DNA of 64,000 nucleotides from JANPLN01 sp043757265 (GCA_043757265.1 JAYUQP010000072.1:1-64000); one strand, 5' to 3'. Positions 33,146 to 41,928 are shown, counted from the stretch's first letter. Numbers and translations are program-made. The notes: a model not told the origin generated them from the sequence alone.

Positions 33146-34570
33146 ATGAAAGTAATTGTTCTTTTGATACTGCAAGGAATTGTGTGGAGTGCGTTTGCAA
33201 ACATCCAAACCGAGTTTACTTCGCCAAATGGGCTTAAAGAAGTTTGCAGGGCATTGCCCCCTATTCCCGAAGGCAAATACTCTAAAAAAGATGCTGCCGA
33301 CGAAGCGGAATACTGCTCAATGGATTTTTACACCACGCCAACGCTGGCCCTTTGCCCGAAAACGTGGAGCACAAGCCCTGGTACAATGGTTTATGACATC
33401 AGCAAATCAGGTTTAACTCAAAGTGAATACGAAGCCCAAGAAACTTGTGGTGGAGAAAAAGACGGCCACGATACAATAACAAAATTCAAGCAAAGTATGA
33501 ATCAGAGCGGAACAAGCGGGACGTACTCGCCGAGCTCTCTTGTGTATTATCATTTCGCGCGATTTTTCGATACAACAGTGGACGTCCCAGTGGCGGTCTA
33601 CCGCTCTATGGATCGACTGGCGCATTTTGACCGCGTTACACGCCGAGCGCATGAAGACAATATGGGCAAAGACAAAATGATTCGCGAAGGCTGGAAATGG
33701 CTTTACCGCGCCGAAAAGAATCCCGAAGTTTACCGACCTGTTACCGATCTTTTCACCGACGGCACAGCACAGATTTATGGATCGCTTGCACATGGTGGCG
33801 GTCAACGGTACGGACCTGAAGTAAACGGTTTACGCACCGAAAATCAAAACAGACAATTTCAAGAAACACCAGCTTACTTGGCACTTCGCGAAAATGCTGA
33901 ACTTGCGGCAGCCATAAAAAATGGAATTGAGAAAGCACAGAAAAACTCAGCTATGAAAAAGGCATTGAGTTCGACACCGAGTGATTTTCAAATGGCCGTG
34001 TGGATGAAAGAACTCAGTGAGATTGTGGTTCTTGATTATATCTTTTCGCAGCAGGATCGCGTCGGCAATATTGATTACAAGTGGTATCTTTACTGGGTAG
34101 ATGGCGAAGGAAAAGCGCAATCTAAAAAATGGGAGCCGGAATCAGACAAAATTGATATCTCACGAAGGAATATGGCAAAACTCGTTTATCCTGAGCAGGT
34201 GGACGGTTTTTCGACCAAGTTTATTCAGCGCACTCGACTCAACGATAACGATGCCGGTGCCCGACATATTTACACCAATCGTGCAAAGAAAAACGATATG
34301 TTAATTGACCTTTATCACTTCAGTGCGGAAATTTATGAAAAATTAAAATCCCTTGATGCAGATTTAAAGGCGCAAGGACAAATCTATAAGTACATTTCTT
34401 CAGAATTTAATCTGAGCAGCAAAGATGTTGCTAAAATTGTTCAGCACACAACTGAGGCATTAGATATACTTAAAACTCAGTGTTTGAGTGGAAAAATGCG
34501 CTTTGACCTTTTTGGACCCAAAAAAATTCTCGAAGGAAAAAACACTCCGGTAGTTTTGGACTGCAATTAA
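33146..34570 (+). CDS. secreted protein-kinase-like protein (Fam20/HipA-type)
   Basis: A 474-residue exported protein. The ATG at 33146 has an AAGGGG site eight bases before it and starts a signal peptide (about 1-20). Residues about 90-150 resemble a kinase N-lobe, with a possible ATP lysine in TITKFKQSM and an acidic VYYHFARFFDTTVDVPVAVYR-like helix read in part. Residues about 290-315 read VLDYIFSQQDRVGNID, like the catalytic Asp segment of Fam20 or HipA-type kinases. LNDNDAGA near 365 fits the metal-binding Asp. An exported kinase of this kind would be unusual. No experimental basis exists; it could also be an unrelated fold. Confidence 0.5.
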   Translation: MKVIVLLILQGIVWSAFANIQTEFTSPNGLKEVCRALPPIPEGKYSKKDAADEAEYCSMDFYTTPTLALCPKTWSTSPGTMVYDISKSGLTQSEYEAQETCGGEKDGHDTITKFKQSMNQSGTSGTYSPSSLVYYHFARFFDTTVDVPVAVYRSMDRLAHFDRVTRRAHEDNMGKDKMIREGWKWLYRAEKNPEVYRPVTDLFTDGTAQIYGSLAHGGGQRYGPEVNGLRTENQNRQFQETPAYLALRENAELAAAIKNGIEKAQKNSAMKKALSSTPSDFQMAVWMKELSEIVVLDYIFSQQDRVGNIDYKWYLYWVDGEGKAQSKKWEPESDKIDISRRNMAKLVYPEQVDGFSTKFIQRTRLNDNDAGARHIYTNRAKKNDMLIDLYHFSAEIYEKLKSLDADLKAQGQIYKYISSEFNLSSKDVAKIVQHTTEALDILKTQCLSGKMRFDLFGPKKILEGKNTPVVLDCN

Positions 34571-34643
34571 ACCGTAGAGGCCCAGTCGGTGGTCGTCTCA
34601 TAAGAAGGCGTTGCTGTTTTATTTAGTAGGAAATCATCCCACA

Positions 34644-34672
34644 TTGAGACGGTTGTAAAAAACCCGTCTCAA
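34644..34672 (+). terminator. stem-loop after the kinase-like gene
   Basis: Arms ttgagacgg (34644-34652) and ccgtctcaa (34664-34672) are perfect complements around an A-rich loop, about 70 bases after the stop. No T-run follows, so it is a possible rather than a typical terminator. Confidence 0.35.
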
Positions 34673-34740
34673 GTCGTCACTCAAAAAGCCGATGTCTATG
34701 TATGCGATATCGGCCACCAAAAACACGCTCCGAAAAAATT

Positions 34741-35133
34741 ATGCACCGAGTGTGTCTAGTGACACTTCTAATGACGACCTATTTTTTAGAAAGCACCCAA
34801 CTCACTTCTGCGTCCTCTTTTCAAGCTTCCGCAAAAAGCAAATACACCCGCCGAATGCCGGCGAACATGCTTCAACAAACTTTTGAGTTCGACTGCCAGC
34901 ACCCCCACGAGTTTATCGAGATGAGTACCCAGCACGAAACCATACGTTTGAGCACTAAAAACTGCGCGCAGAAACCGGAGCTGTTTGATTTGCGCTTCCA
35001 ACAACAGCTGATGACATTCCAGTCACACAACAATCAATTTTCAAGCGAATACGCTTACTTGTCGTCTGGTGACAATCCTTTCGAAATTAAATCGAACGGC
35101 AAGACCTACAAGGTTTTAATCATTCGCTACTAA
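34741..35133 (+). CDS. small secreted protein, unknown function
   Basis: A 130-residue protein read from the ATG at 34741, the start of a signal peptide (hydrophobic residues 4-13). Cleavage could be near TSAS. The mature part has two cysteines (about 43 and 70), a strand-rich centre and an IKSNGKTYKVLIIRY tail. Nothing is recognised. No strong ribosome binding site is seen. Neighbouring genes suggest no function. Confidence 0.5.
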   Translation: MHRVCLVTLLMTTYFLESTQLTSASSFQASAKSKYTRRMPANMLQQTFEFDCQHPHEFIEMSTQHETIRLSTKNCAQKPELFDLRFQQQLMTFQSHNNQFSSEYAYLSSGDNPFEIKSNGKTYKVLIIRY

Positions 35134-35216
35134 TTTTTCGACGGAGTTGTGCGCAGCGTTGTCTGCTCTCGCTAGCCGAAGACACTCAGGGGCTTCTATG
35201 GTAGCTCTCAGTCTTC

Positions 35217-35843
35217 ATGATCAAAGCAACAGCAGATGTTCACATAGAACGAAAACTAACTCATTTTTTGGGCGTCATGGGCATGGTGATTTTGCACGCA
35301 TTTTCGCCAGCGTGGTTGGCCTGGGTGATTTTACTTGGAATATCGTTGCCGCTGATGACGCTGGATTTTTTGCGGCTCAAAAATGACCGGCTTAACCAGT
35401 GGATGCCCAAAATCTTTGGGCTAATCATGCGCCGCAAAGAACTTCATCACATCACGGGCACCACGTATTTATTTTTGGGCACAATACTTATTTTCTTTTT
35501 TTTCCCTCCGCCCATCGTAACGCTGTCTTTGCTATTTTTAGCCTGTGCAGATCCGCTAGCAAGCTACATCGGAATTCGTTTTGGCTCAGTAAAACTGCTA
35601 GGCAAAAAAACATTCGAGGGGACCTTTGCCGCCTTTGTCGTTTGCACTTTGATTGCCCTTATTTATTATCATCATAACAAATTGATGTTGGACCACTGGT
35701 TCATAGCAGCTTTGTTCTCAGGACTGATCGGGGCACTCACTGAACTTATTCCCTTAGCTAAAATCGACGATAATTTTACACAACCAGTTTTAAACTCGCT
35801 CCTGCTTTATGGTCTCTTTTCTCTGTACGGAGGCTTTACATGA
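35217..35843 (+). CDS. CTP-dependent lipid kinase-like membrane protein
   Basis: A 208-residue membrane protein of the dolichol kinase/phosphatidate cytidylyltransferase superfamily. It has several hydrophobic helices (about 18-45, 80-100, 105-120, 135-155, 170-190). The segment HIERKLTHFLGV near 9-20 and ACADPLASYIGIRFG near 110 match this family, with KKTFEGTFAAF nearby as the CTP-binding-like part. It may phosphorylate a lipid alcohol using CTP, feeding phosphatidate or polyprenyl phosphate to lipid synthesis. The pssA start overlaps its stop (ATGA), which supports a phospholipid role. Confidence 0.7.
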   Translation: MIKATADVHIERKLTHFLGVMGMVILHAFSPAWLAWVILLGISLPLMTLDFLRLKNDRLNQWMPKIFGLIMRRKELHHITGTTYLFLGTILIFFFFPPPIVTLSLLFLACADPLASYIGIRFGSVKLLGKKTFEGTFAAFVVCTLIALIYYHHNKLMLDHWFIAALFSGLIGALTELIPLAKIDDNFTQPVLNSLLLYGLFSLYGGFT

Positions 35844-36622
35844 TTCCTAGCAAACCATCGGCTGACGTTCGACAATTTAAAATTCGTAAAAAGTTGCGCG
35901 AGCGCGTAGGCGTGCATATTTACGTGTTGCCCAATTTGCTCACCACCGGAAACATGTTTTGCGGATTTTTTTCTGCGATGTATGCCATCCGAGGTGAGTT
36001 TACAATTGCAGCCTATGCCATTGTTGCTGCTGCCGTGTTTGATATGCTCGACGGCCGTGTAGCTCGACTGACCCATACCGAAAGCCCGTTTGGAGCTCAG
36101 TATGATTCCCTTTCCGATGTGATCAGTTTTGGCGTGGCCCCTTCCTTTTTGCTTTATATGTGGGCCTTGCAACCCTTTGGCCGCTTGGGGTGGCTTGCCA
36201 GTTTCAGCATCGTTGCCTGTGCAGCACTTCGACTTGCGCGCTTCAACGTGCAATCTAACGAAGAGAAAAATTACTTCCAGGGTTTGCCGACTCCGATGGC
36301 TGCGGGTATCGTTTCAAGCTCCGTTTTGTGTTTTAACGACCTCCGGATCGACGCTTATCATTCGTTTGCGATCCTCTGCCTGGCATTTTTATTATCTATT
36401 ACTATGGTGAGCCAGTTTCGCTATCGAAGTTTTAAGGATTTAGACTTTCGAAAAAAACAGCCGTTCAGCTATCTTGTCATTGGCGTTCTTGTAATGATTT
36501 TAATAGCGCTACGACCTGAGGTGATGCTCTTTGCACTCTTTTTATCGTATGCTACACTTGGCGCGATCTTCGGAATTTTTTTCCACAAGAAGAGCGAAAA
36601 GGAAGCGTATGAAAAAAATTAA
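35840..36622 (+). CDS. pssA: CDP-diacylglycerol-serine O-phosphatidyltransferase
   Basis: A 260-residue inner-membrane enzyme that joins CDP-diacylglycerol and serine to make phosphatidylserine, on the way to phosphatidylethanolamine. The CDP-alcohol phosphotransferase signature is present as FDMLDGRVAR...ESPFGAQYDSLSDVISFG near 72-98, with the conserved DG-AR-G-D-D residues. Several transmembrane helices surround it. The start overlaps the preceding lipid-kinase-like gene by ATGA, and its end overlaps asd by 14 bases, so the three are probably one transcript. It is of the short integral type rather than the E. coli peripheral type. Confidence 0.93.
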   Translation: MIPSKPSADVRQFKIRKKLRERVGVHIYVLPNLLTTGNMFCGFFSAMYAIRGEFTIAAYAIVAAAVFDMLDGRVARLTHTESPFGAQYDSLSDVISFGVAPSFLLYMWALQPFGRLGWLASFSIVACAALRLARFNVQSNEEKNYFQGLPTPMAAGIVSSSVLCFNDLRIDAYHSFAILCLAFLLSITMVSQFRYRSFKDLDFRKKQPFSYLVIGVLVMILIALRPEVMLFALFLSYATLGAIFGIFFHKKSEKEAYEKN

Positions 36623-37610
36623 TTTAGGAATTGTGGGCGCTACCGGGCTTGTCGGTGAAACATTTTTAAAAATTTTGGATGAACACCAAACACCGGTCGA
36701 GGAGCTTAGGCTGTTTGCTAGCGAACAGTCGCTCGGGAAAAAAATAACTTTTCGCGGTAAAGAAATTTCTTTGCGCGTCCTCACTCCGCAATGTTTTAAA
36801 GGGCTTGATGTGGTGTTTTTTTCGTCAGGCGATAACATCAGTGCCGAGTGGGCTCCTAAGGCTGTACTCGATGGCGCCTATGCCATTGATAACTCGGCTG
36901 CCTTTCGTATGGATCCAAACACAGCTCTTGTTGTGCCTGAAATTAACTTTCATCATATTTCGCAGCCACCACGTCCGCAGATTATTGCCAATCCCAATTG
37001 CTCAACCATCCAGATGGTATTGCCACTTGAAGCATTAAAACCTCTCGAGCTCGTCAGCGTGCGCGTTGCTTCGTACCAATCCGTTAGCGGTGCTGGCAAA
37101 GAGGCCATCGAGGATCTGCGAGTGCAGTCGCAGGCCGTGCTCAACAATCAAACGCCGCAGCCTGGAAAAAACTTTGTTCGCTCCATTGCGTTTGACTGTC
37201 ATCCGATAATTGGCTCCGTTGACGAAGATGGTTTTTGCTCCGAAGAAAATAAAATTGTCGCCGAAACTAAAAAAATTCTCTCGCTCCCCAATCTCAAAGT
37301 TTCAGCCTTTACTGTGCGCGTTCCCACTCTCAACTCCCACGCTGAAGCAATTTGGTTTGAAACCAAAAAATCAACCACGCATGCCGAAATCTACTCGCTT
37401 CTCAAAAATTTTAAGGGCATCCAGGTAACGGAAGACAAAAAAGATTTCACTTCCCTGCAAACCGTTACTCACAAAGACGATGTTTTCGTAAGTCGTCTCA
37501 AAAAAGTGCGCGACTTCGAAAACACCTGGCAGATGTGGGTTGTGGCCGATAATATCCGCCGTGGTGCTGCTTCAAATGGCCTATTTATTGCTCAAAAGCT
37601 CTTTCAGTAA
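36609..37610 (+). CDS. asd: aspartate-semialdehyde dehydrogenase
   Basis: A 333-residue NADPH-dependent enzyme. It reduces aspartyl phosphate to aspartate semialdehyde for lysine, methionine, threonine and diaminopimelate synthesis. The start VGATGLVGETF is the NADP-binding loop, PNCSTIQMV near 130 holds the catalytic Cys, and SYQSVSGAGKEA near 160 and VRVPTLNSHAEAI near 245 (catalytic His) are diagnostic. The ATG at 36609 lies inside the end of pssA; upstream residues in frame are not family-like. Its placement in a phospholipid run has no obvious metabolic logic, although both supply the envelope. Confidence 0.95.
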   Translation: MKKINLGIVGATGLVGETFLKILDEHQTPVEELRLFASEQSLGKKITFRGKEISLRVLTPQCFKGLDVVFFSSGDNISAEWAPKAVLDGAYAIDNSAAFRMDPNTALVVPEINFHHISQPPRPQIIANPNCSTIQMVLPLEALKPLELVSVRVASYQSVSGAGKEAIEDLRVQSQAVLNNQTPQPGKNFVRSIAFDCHPIIGSVDEDGFCSEENKIVAETKKILSLPNLKVSAFTVRVPTLNSHAEAIWFETKKSTTHAEIYSLLKNFKGIQVTEDKKDFTSLQTVTHKDDVFVSRLKKVRDFENTWQMWVVADNIRRGAASNGLFIAQKLFQ

Positions 37611-37726
37611 ACTAGTTATATAGAGAGCGTTTCCCTGAATGATTGTTAGTTCGTAGAGTCAGCTTTCTCGGCGTTTTGGGGAGGCTTCAATTTGACAACC
37701 GCAAGAGAGCGTGTCAGCATTATACA

Positions 37727-39028
37727 ATGCGTCTTATATTTCCACTTCTCCTCGCATTTTTGTCTACGTCTGCCCACGCAGAATTGATTTTTAATGGTCA
37801 ACCTACCGGCCTTTCGGAGTTATACAACTTCAATGCGAACACTCCAAGCTTGGGCTTTGAAGTTGCCGGTGGACTTGCCGGTACAGCCTGTGCTTCGGGC
37901 ACAGGAACTTGCAGTAATTGCTACCTGACTACAAACCCTACCACTAGCTGGGTCACTGATCAGCAAATTTGTAATAACAATCGGATCACTCCCACCACAG
38001 AACTGGTTTTAAATTTTACGTCGACTGACAAATTTGGTACGCCGAGATTAACGACGACCGTCCTCACCGAACAGCCGGTATCCACCAACGCGCCAATAGC
38101 CACCACGACTCCAAACCAAGCAACCACGCTAAGAATTTCGTGGGGAAATATATGCGCGGCTTTTGAAAATGGAAATGCGACCTGTGCGGCGCTTGTCGAC
38201 AATCAACCCTTCCGGGTGGGCATCGACGGAAACAATGATACTTTTTTAAACGACACCTCTGCAGATGACTACATTACGTTTACTGTTCACGTTGTAGATC
38301 CCCAGGCAGGATTTGCGACTCCCTATACGACAAATGCCTGCAGCAGCGGTGGATTTTGCAATTACACACTCAGTAAAGGCGACGAAAAGGCATACGTCAG
38401 CGATATTCGAGTCTCGAGCAGTGGACTTGGCACCACGTTTAAATATGTAATGTTCCTTTGCGCCGAAGGCAGCGATTTTACTGCCATCGATCGTCCTTGC
38501 ACCGATAAAGTTGCAATCACCGGCGGCGGCCTTGCTAACGATGTCATTGAAGGTTTGCCGAATGGCACCCAGTACGTGTTCCGCGCAGCCACCGTTGACA
38601 TTGCAGGCAATATTGGTTTGTTTTTAAATCTTGATCAACTTTCAACTCCAACTGTGCCGGGGCAATCTGTCACTCCAGATTCGGTTGTTGGACTGTTTGA
38701 AGAAAACAGCTGTTTTATTGCTACCGCTGCGTATGGATCACCTCTTGAAAAACATGTTAAAGTTCTTCGCTCATTTCGCGATCGTATTCTTCTGCAATCA
38801 AGCTTTGGAAAATTATTTGTCGCTGCCTACTACGCCGTCAGCCCACCGCTTGCCGAATGGATCGGCCAATCGCCCACACGCAGATCCGTCGCGCGTGTGC
38901 TGTTGACACCAATTGTAGTGTTCACAACATTTCTAATGGAACATCCATTTTTATTTTGCCTTTTTGTTCTCTCAACAATTTTAGGTTTTGTGTTATGGAT
39001 ACGACAACGCCGGGAGCAGCTCAAATGA
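37727..39028 (+). CDS. exported CFI-box C-terminal protein
   Basis: A 433-residue protein with a signal peptide (about 1-17, AHA-E). The mature part is a beta-rich region with many Thr/Asn and paired cysteines (about 40-75 and 195-215), in the style of an adhesin or fibronectin-like exported protein. The C-terminus has the CFI-box domain: CFIATAAYGSPLEKHVKVLR followed by YYAVSPPLAEW and a final hydrophobic helix (about 400-420) with a basic tail. That architecture marks exported proteins held at the membrane by this C-terminal domain, also common in Bdellovibrio-like genomes. Its stop overlaps the next start (ATGA). Function is unknown. Confidence 0.8.
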   Translation: MRLIFPLLLAFLSTSAHAELIFNGQPTGLSELYNFNANTPSLGFEVAGGLAGTACASGTGTCSNCYLTTNPTTSWVTDQQICNNNRITPTTELVLNFTSTDKFGTPRLTTTVLTEQPVSTNAPIATTTPNQATTLRISWGNICAAFENGNATCAALVDNQPFRVGIDGNNDTFLNDTSADDYITFTVHVVDPQAGFATPYTTNACSSGGFCNYTLSKGDEKAYVSDIRVSSSGLGTTFKYVMFLCAEGSDFTAIDRPCTDKVAITGGGLANDVIEGLPNGTQYVFRAATVDIAGNIGLFLNLDQLSTPTVPGQSVTPDSVVGLFEENSCFIATAAYGSPLEKHVKVLRSFRDRILLQSSFGKLFVAAYYAVSPPLAEWIGQSPTRRSVARVLLTPIVVFTTFLMEHPFLFCLFVLSTILGFVLWIRQRREQLK

Positions 39029-39792
39029 GTAGTTGGATCTGCAGTTTATTTATAATTCTTTCCGTTGGTTCCGCTAAAGCTGCCGACCGTCCAACCACAC
39101 CCACTCCCAAACCAGAAAAAATAAACGACGAAGGCGATTACATTTACAAAGGCGAAAAACCCACAGAGGCGGTTTACTACAAGGTGACTGAGCTTCCCCC
39201 CATTAAGGGCGCGTTCTTTTTACGTTTTGGTAGCATTGGCCCCTATGACATTACAGGCGATTCGGGCACAACGTTTCAGCAAATGTACAGCACCAGTGGC
39301 AGCTTAGTGATCGTTGCCGAGTACGAACGGTATATCGGAAATCTTTTAGGTAAGTGGGCTATAAAATTGGGATCGGGAATTTCTACTGAAGAAGGCAACG
39401 GGCGATTTGTTAATGATGCGAGTTCTGTCCCTCGCGAGAAATTTAATTTTATCATTTTTCCGAACACAGCCCTGCTAAATTATAAACTCAAATATTCGGA
39501 TTCTCAGCTCTTCACTCCGTACTTCGAAGCGGGCGCTGGCTACTTTACCTTTATCGAATATCGCACCGATGGCGAGGATCCCACTTTTGGAGGCGCAGCG
39601 GTCTTGGCATTTTCTGGTGGCCTTTTGATCTCGATGAATTTGCTTGATCGCAATTCTGCGAGCATCATGTACGAGGATTATGGCATTAACCATTTATGGT
39701 TTGATCTACAATTTCGCCGCTATCAAGGCCTCGACGACAAAAAAGATTTCACTTCCAACATGATCACAGCAGGCTTCGGCTTCGCTTTTTAG
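39025..39792 (+). CDS. outer-membrane beta-barrel protein
   Basis: A 255-residue exported protein. The ATG at 39025 overlaps the CFI-box stop, giving translational coupling. After the signal peptide (1-19, AKA-A) comes a Pro/Thr-rich linker, then about eight amphipathic strands with aromatic girdles, ending in GFGFAF with a C-terminal Phe. This is typical of OmpW/OmpA-type barrels. No ligand is apparent. Coupling suggests that it assembles with, or helps localise, the CFI-box protein; this is an inference. Its stop touches the inverted repeat at 39791. Confidence 0.75.
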   Translation: MSSWICSLFIILSVGSAKAADRPTTPTPKPEKINDEGDYIYKGEKPTEAVYYKVTELPPIKGAFFLRFGSIGPYDITGDSGTTFQQMYSTSGSLVIVAEYERYIGNLLGKWAIKLGSGISTEEGNGRFVNDASSVPREKFNFIIFPNTALLNYKLKYSDSQLFTPYFEAGAGYFTFIEYRTDGEDPTFGGAAVLAFSGGLLISMNLLDRNSASIMYEDYGINHLWFDLQFRRYQGLDDKKDFTSNMITAGFGFAF

Positions 39793-39903
39793 GTACGGAC
39801 ACACTTTTGCGGCTCGATGCGCTAAGAAAAGGAACGGCGTACCTTTTTAGGTACGCCGTTCCTTTTCTTGATGCGTTGAGTCCCACGAAGTGTGTCCGTA
39901 CCT
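39791..39903. repeat. nested inverted repeat, related to the 17.5-kb hairpin
   Basis: The outer arms 39791-39806 and 39888-39903 are perfect 16-bp complements (aggtacggacacactt). The inner arms 39824-39844 and 39849-39869 are perfect 21-bp complements around tttt. The inner core resembles the hairpin at 17471-17540. The outer-left 29 bases recur at 46339-46367 in the opposite orientation. Confidence 0.95.
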
Positions 39904-40048
39904 GGACACGATGCTGCCGCTGGAGGTACTTGCTTACTGCATGAACCACGAAATCAGTGACGGATCGATCGATCAACCCGATAACGGACAGCATGACCAG
40001 CCGAACGATTCATCCAGCAACCGGCCTGATCACCGACTGAGTGATCGC

Positions 40049-40828
40049 ATGAACTACCGACTAGTTATGAACCTTACTTATGATGGGGCTGATTACTATG
40101 GATGGCAGCGGCAAACCAACCAGGAGCCAACCATCCAAGGCCTTCTTGAGGATAAAATCAGTCAGCTAATGAACAAAAAAGTCGCCGTCGTGGCCTCAGG
40201 CCGCACCGACCGGGGCGCCCATGCTCTTTCGCAATGGGCGCATGTGGATATCCCTAAGGATCCTGTGGGGGCCAATCTTTTACACAAGCTCAACCGCCTT
40301 ACTCCCGACAGCCTGCGCATCAATCGAATGTATGTGACCACCCGCGCTTTTCACGCCCAGCAATCCGTGGAAAAAAAAGAATACTTTTATAAAATTCAGA
40401 ATGCGACGGTGCCACATCCCTTTAAACAAAAATATTATTATCATGTGCGACACCGACTCGAGGTGAATTTACTGAATAAAATGGCGACGTGTCTGGTTGG
40501 AAAACAAGATTTTAAAAGCTTCCAATCCACCGGCACGGATGTAGAAACCACGGTTCGCACTGTTTTTGAGGCCTATTGGCTTTTATCAGACGACAACTTC
40601 ACTTTTCACATCGTGGGCGATGGTTTTTTGAAACAGATGGTGCGAAATATCGTGGGAACAATGATTTGGTGCACCCAAAGACCCGCTCCAGAACAAGAAT
40701 TTGCCAGTATTATTGCCTCTTTGGACCGCAGAAAGGCCAAAATGCCGGCTCCCGCCTATGCTCTCTTCCTAAAAAGTGTGCATTATCCTTTGGAGCTAGA
40801 AAAGCTGCTAAAACCTATCAATTCATGA
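40049..40828 (+). CDS. truA: tRNA pseudouridine synthase A
   Basis: A 259-residue enzyme that makes pseudouridine at positions 38-40 of the tRNA anticodon stem. The catalytic Asp is in ASGRTDRGAHAL near 50. LTYDGADYYGWQRQ near 9 and a NIVGTMIW-like segment near 205 fit the family. The ATG at 40049 matches the usual N-terminus. Frames reach upstream to ATGs at 39911 and 39941, but that part is Asp/Gln/Ser-rich and lies beside a repeat, so it is not included. Length is normal for TruA. It stands 80 bases upstream of the rplM gene. Confidence 0.92.
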   Translation: MNYRLVMNLTYDGADYYGWQRQTNQEPTIQGLLEDKISQLMNKKVAVVASGRTDRGAHALSQWAHVDIPKDPVGANLLHKLNRLTPDSLRINRMYVTTRAFHAQQSVEKKEYFYKIQNATVPHPFKQKYYYHVRHRLEVNLLNKMATCLVGKQDFKSFQSTGTDVETTVRTVFEAYWLLSDDNFTFHIVGDGFLKQMVRNIVGTMIWCTQRPAPEQEFASIIASLDRRKAKMPAPAYALFLKSVHYPLELEKLLKPINS

Positions 40829-40838
40829 GAAACCATTC

Positions 40839-40865
40839 TTGACAATAAGTGCCGAAAATTATAAC
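40839..40865 (+). promoter_or_regulatory. promoter for the rplM-rpsI operon
   Basis: A consensus -35 box TTGACA (40839-40844) and a good -10 box TATAAC (40860-40865) are separated by 15 bases, slightly short of the optimum. They lie some 45 bases before the rplM start, whose ribosome binding site GAGGAG is also strong. This makes a promoter likely. Confidence 0.6.
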
Positions 40866-40908
40866 ACTTTTCCTTCGCAAAACTCGCAAAAATTTCGAGG
40901 AGATCTCA

Positions 40909-41343
40909 ATGAGTACTTGGATGGCAAAAACTGAAGAAGTAGAAAAAAAATGGCACTTAGTTGATGCTGAAGGAAAAAGTTTGGGCCGCCTAGCGACTCA
41001 GATTGCCTCTGTTCTTCGTGGAAAAAATAAACCAATTTTTACACCTCACGCCGACACTGGCGATTTCGTTGTAGTAATCAACGCAAAAAGCGTCACTATG
41101 ACAGGTAACAAGTGGAGTGATAAAAAGTATTACAGACACTCTCGTTATTTTGGGTCACTTAAAGAATTCAAAGCAAAAGATATGCGAGAATTAAATCCAA
41201 CGTTCATGTTGATGGATGCTGTTAAAGGCATGCTTCCAAAGTCACGACTTGGAAAAGTTTTATTAACTAAACTCAAAGTTTACGAAGGTGGAGAACACCC
41301 TCACGCCTCACAAAAACCTGAAGCATTAACTTTTAACTTATAA
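40909..41343 (+). CDS. rplM: 50S ribosomal protein L13
   Basis: A 144-residue protein of the large ribosomal subunit that binds 23S rRNA early in assembly. The sequence WHLVDAEGKSLGRLATQIASVLRGK near 20-45 and the AKSVTMTGNKW, MLPKSRLG and EGGEHPHASQKPE segments are characteristic. The ATG at 40909 has an ideal GAGGAG site; the frame open upstream to 40849 has no L13-like residues. It forms the usual two-gene operon with S9. Confidence 0.97.
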   Translation: MSTWMAKTEEVEKKWHLVDAEGKSLGRLATQIASVLRGKNKPIFTPHADTGDFVVVINAKSVTMTGNKWSDKKYYRHSRYFGSLKEFKAKDMRELNPTFMLMDAVKGMLPKSRLGKVLLTKLKVYEGGEHPHASQKPEALTFNL

Positions 41344-41364
41344 TTCAATCGAAGAGGAATCAGA

Positions 41365-41763
41365 ATGGCCGCCGAAAAGAAAGTTTTTTACGCTACTGGA
41401 AGAAGAAAAACGAGTGCTGCTCGTGTGTTTCTAAAAAATGGAACTGGTGTTATCACGATTAATGGAAAAAAACCTGAAGAGTACCTCAGCATGCCAGCAT
41501 CACGCGCGGCCATGATGCAGCCACTTATTCTTGTAAACAAAAATGGCCAAGTCGATATCCGAATCACAGTTGCTGGTGGCGGTGAATCTGGTCAGGCTGG
41601 AGCAATGAGACACGCAGTATCTCGTGCGCTTGTGAGCCTTGATGAGACTCTTCGTCCAACTTTGAAAAAAGCTGGTTACCTCACTCGCGATTCCCGTATG
41701 GTTGAAAGAAAAAAATACGGAAAACACGGAGCACGTCGCTCAACTCAGTTTTCAAAACGCTAA
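41365..41763 (+). CDS. rpsI: 30S ribosomal protein S9
   Basis: A 132-residue small-subunit protein whose C-terminal tail reaches the decoding site. The end RKKYGKHGARRSTQFSKR, with the final Ser-Lys-Arg, is the strongest mark, along with FYATGRRKTSAARVFL near the start and AGGGESGQAGAMRHAVSRAL in the middle. GAAGAGG lies before the ATG. It is 21 bases after rplM, and a strong terminator follows its stop. Confidence 0.97.
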   Translation: MAAEKKVFYATGRRKTSAARVFLKNGTGVITINGKKPEEYLSMPASRAAMMQPLILVNKNGQVDIRITVAGGGESGQAGAMRHAVSRALVSLDETLRPTLKKAGYLTRDSRMVERKKYGKHGARRSTQFSKR

Positions 41764-41786
41764 TATTCATTCAATATTGTTTATTC

Positions 41787-41822
41787 AAAAAAAGCCAAGC
41801 AGAAATGTTTGGCTTTTTTTTT
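41787..41822 (+). terminator. intrinsic terminator of the rplM-rpsI operon
   Basis: A 10-bp stem (aagccaagca with tgtttggctt, one G-U pair) around the loop gaaa is followed by a run of nine or ten T. It begins about 25 bases after the S9 stop and is the most typical rho-independent terminator in the window. Confidence 0.9.
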
Positions 41823-41928
41823 ACGTCCTTCTGGGCATAACCGAGATCATATTTTGAGTGGCATTCACCTTGCTATATATTCTCTGCAAAACAATGAATT
41901 AAGCCAAAACCTTTTGGGAGCCTTGCCG

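Noticed and set aside
39890..40048. 53-codon extension of TruA
   Set aside because: Its residues are low-complexity and unlike the family, and it starts within the inverted repeat at 39791-39903.
41809..41928. 40-codon N-terminal extension of the collagen-like protein
   Set aside because: It begins inside the S9 terminator and has no ribosome binding site; the signal peptide starts at 41929.
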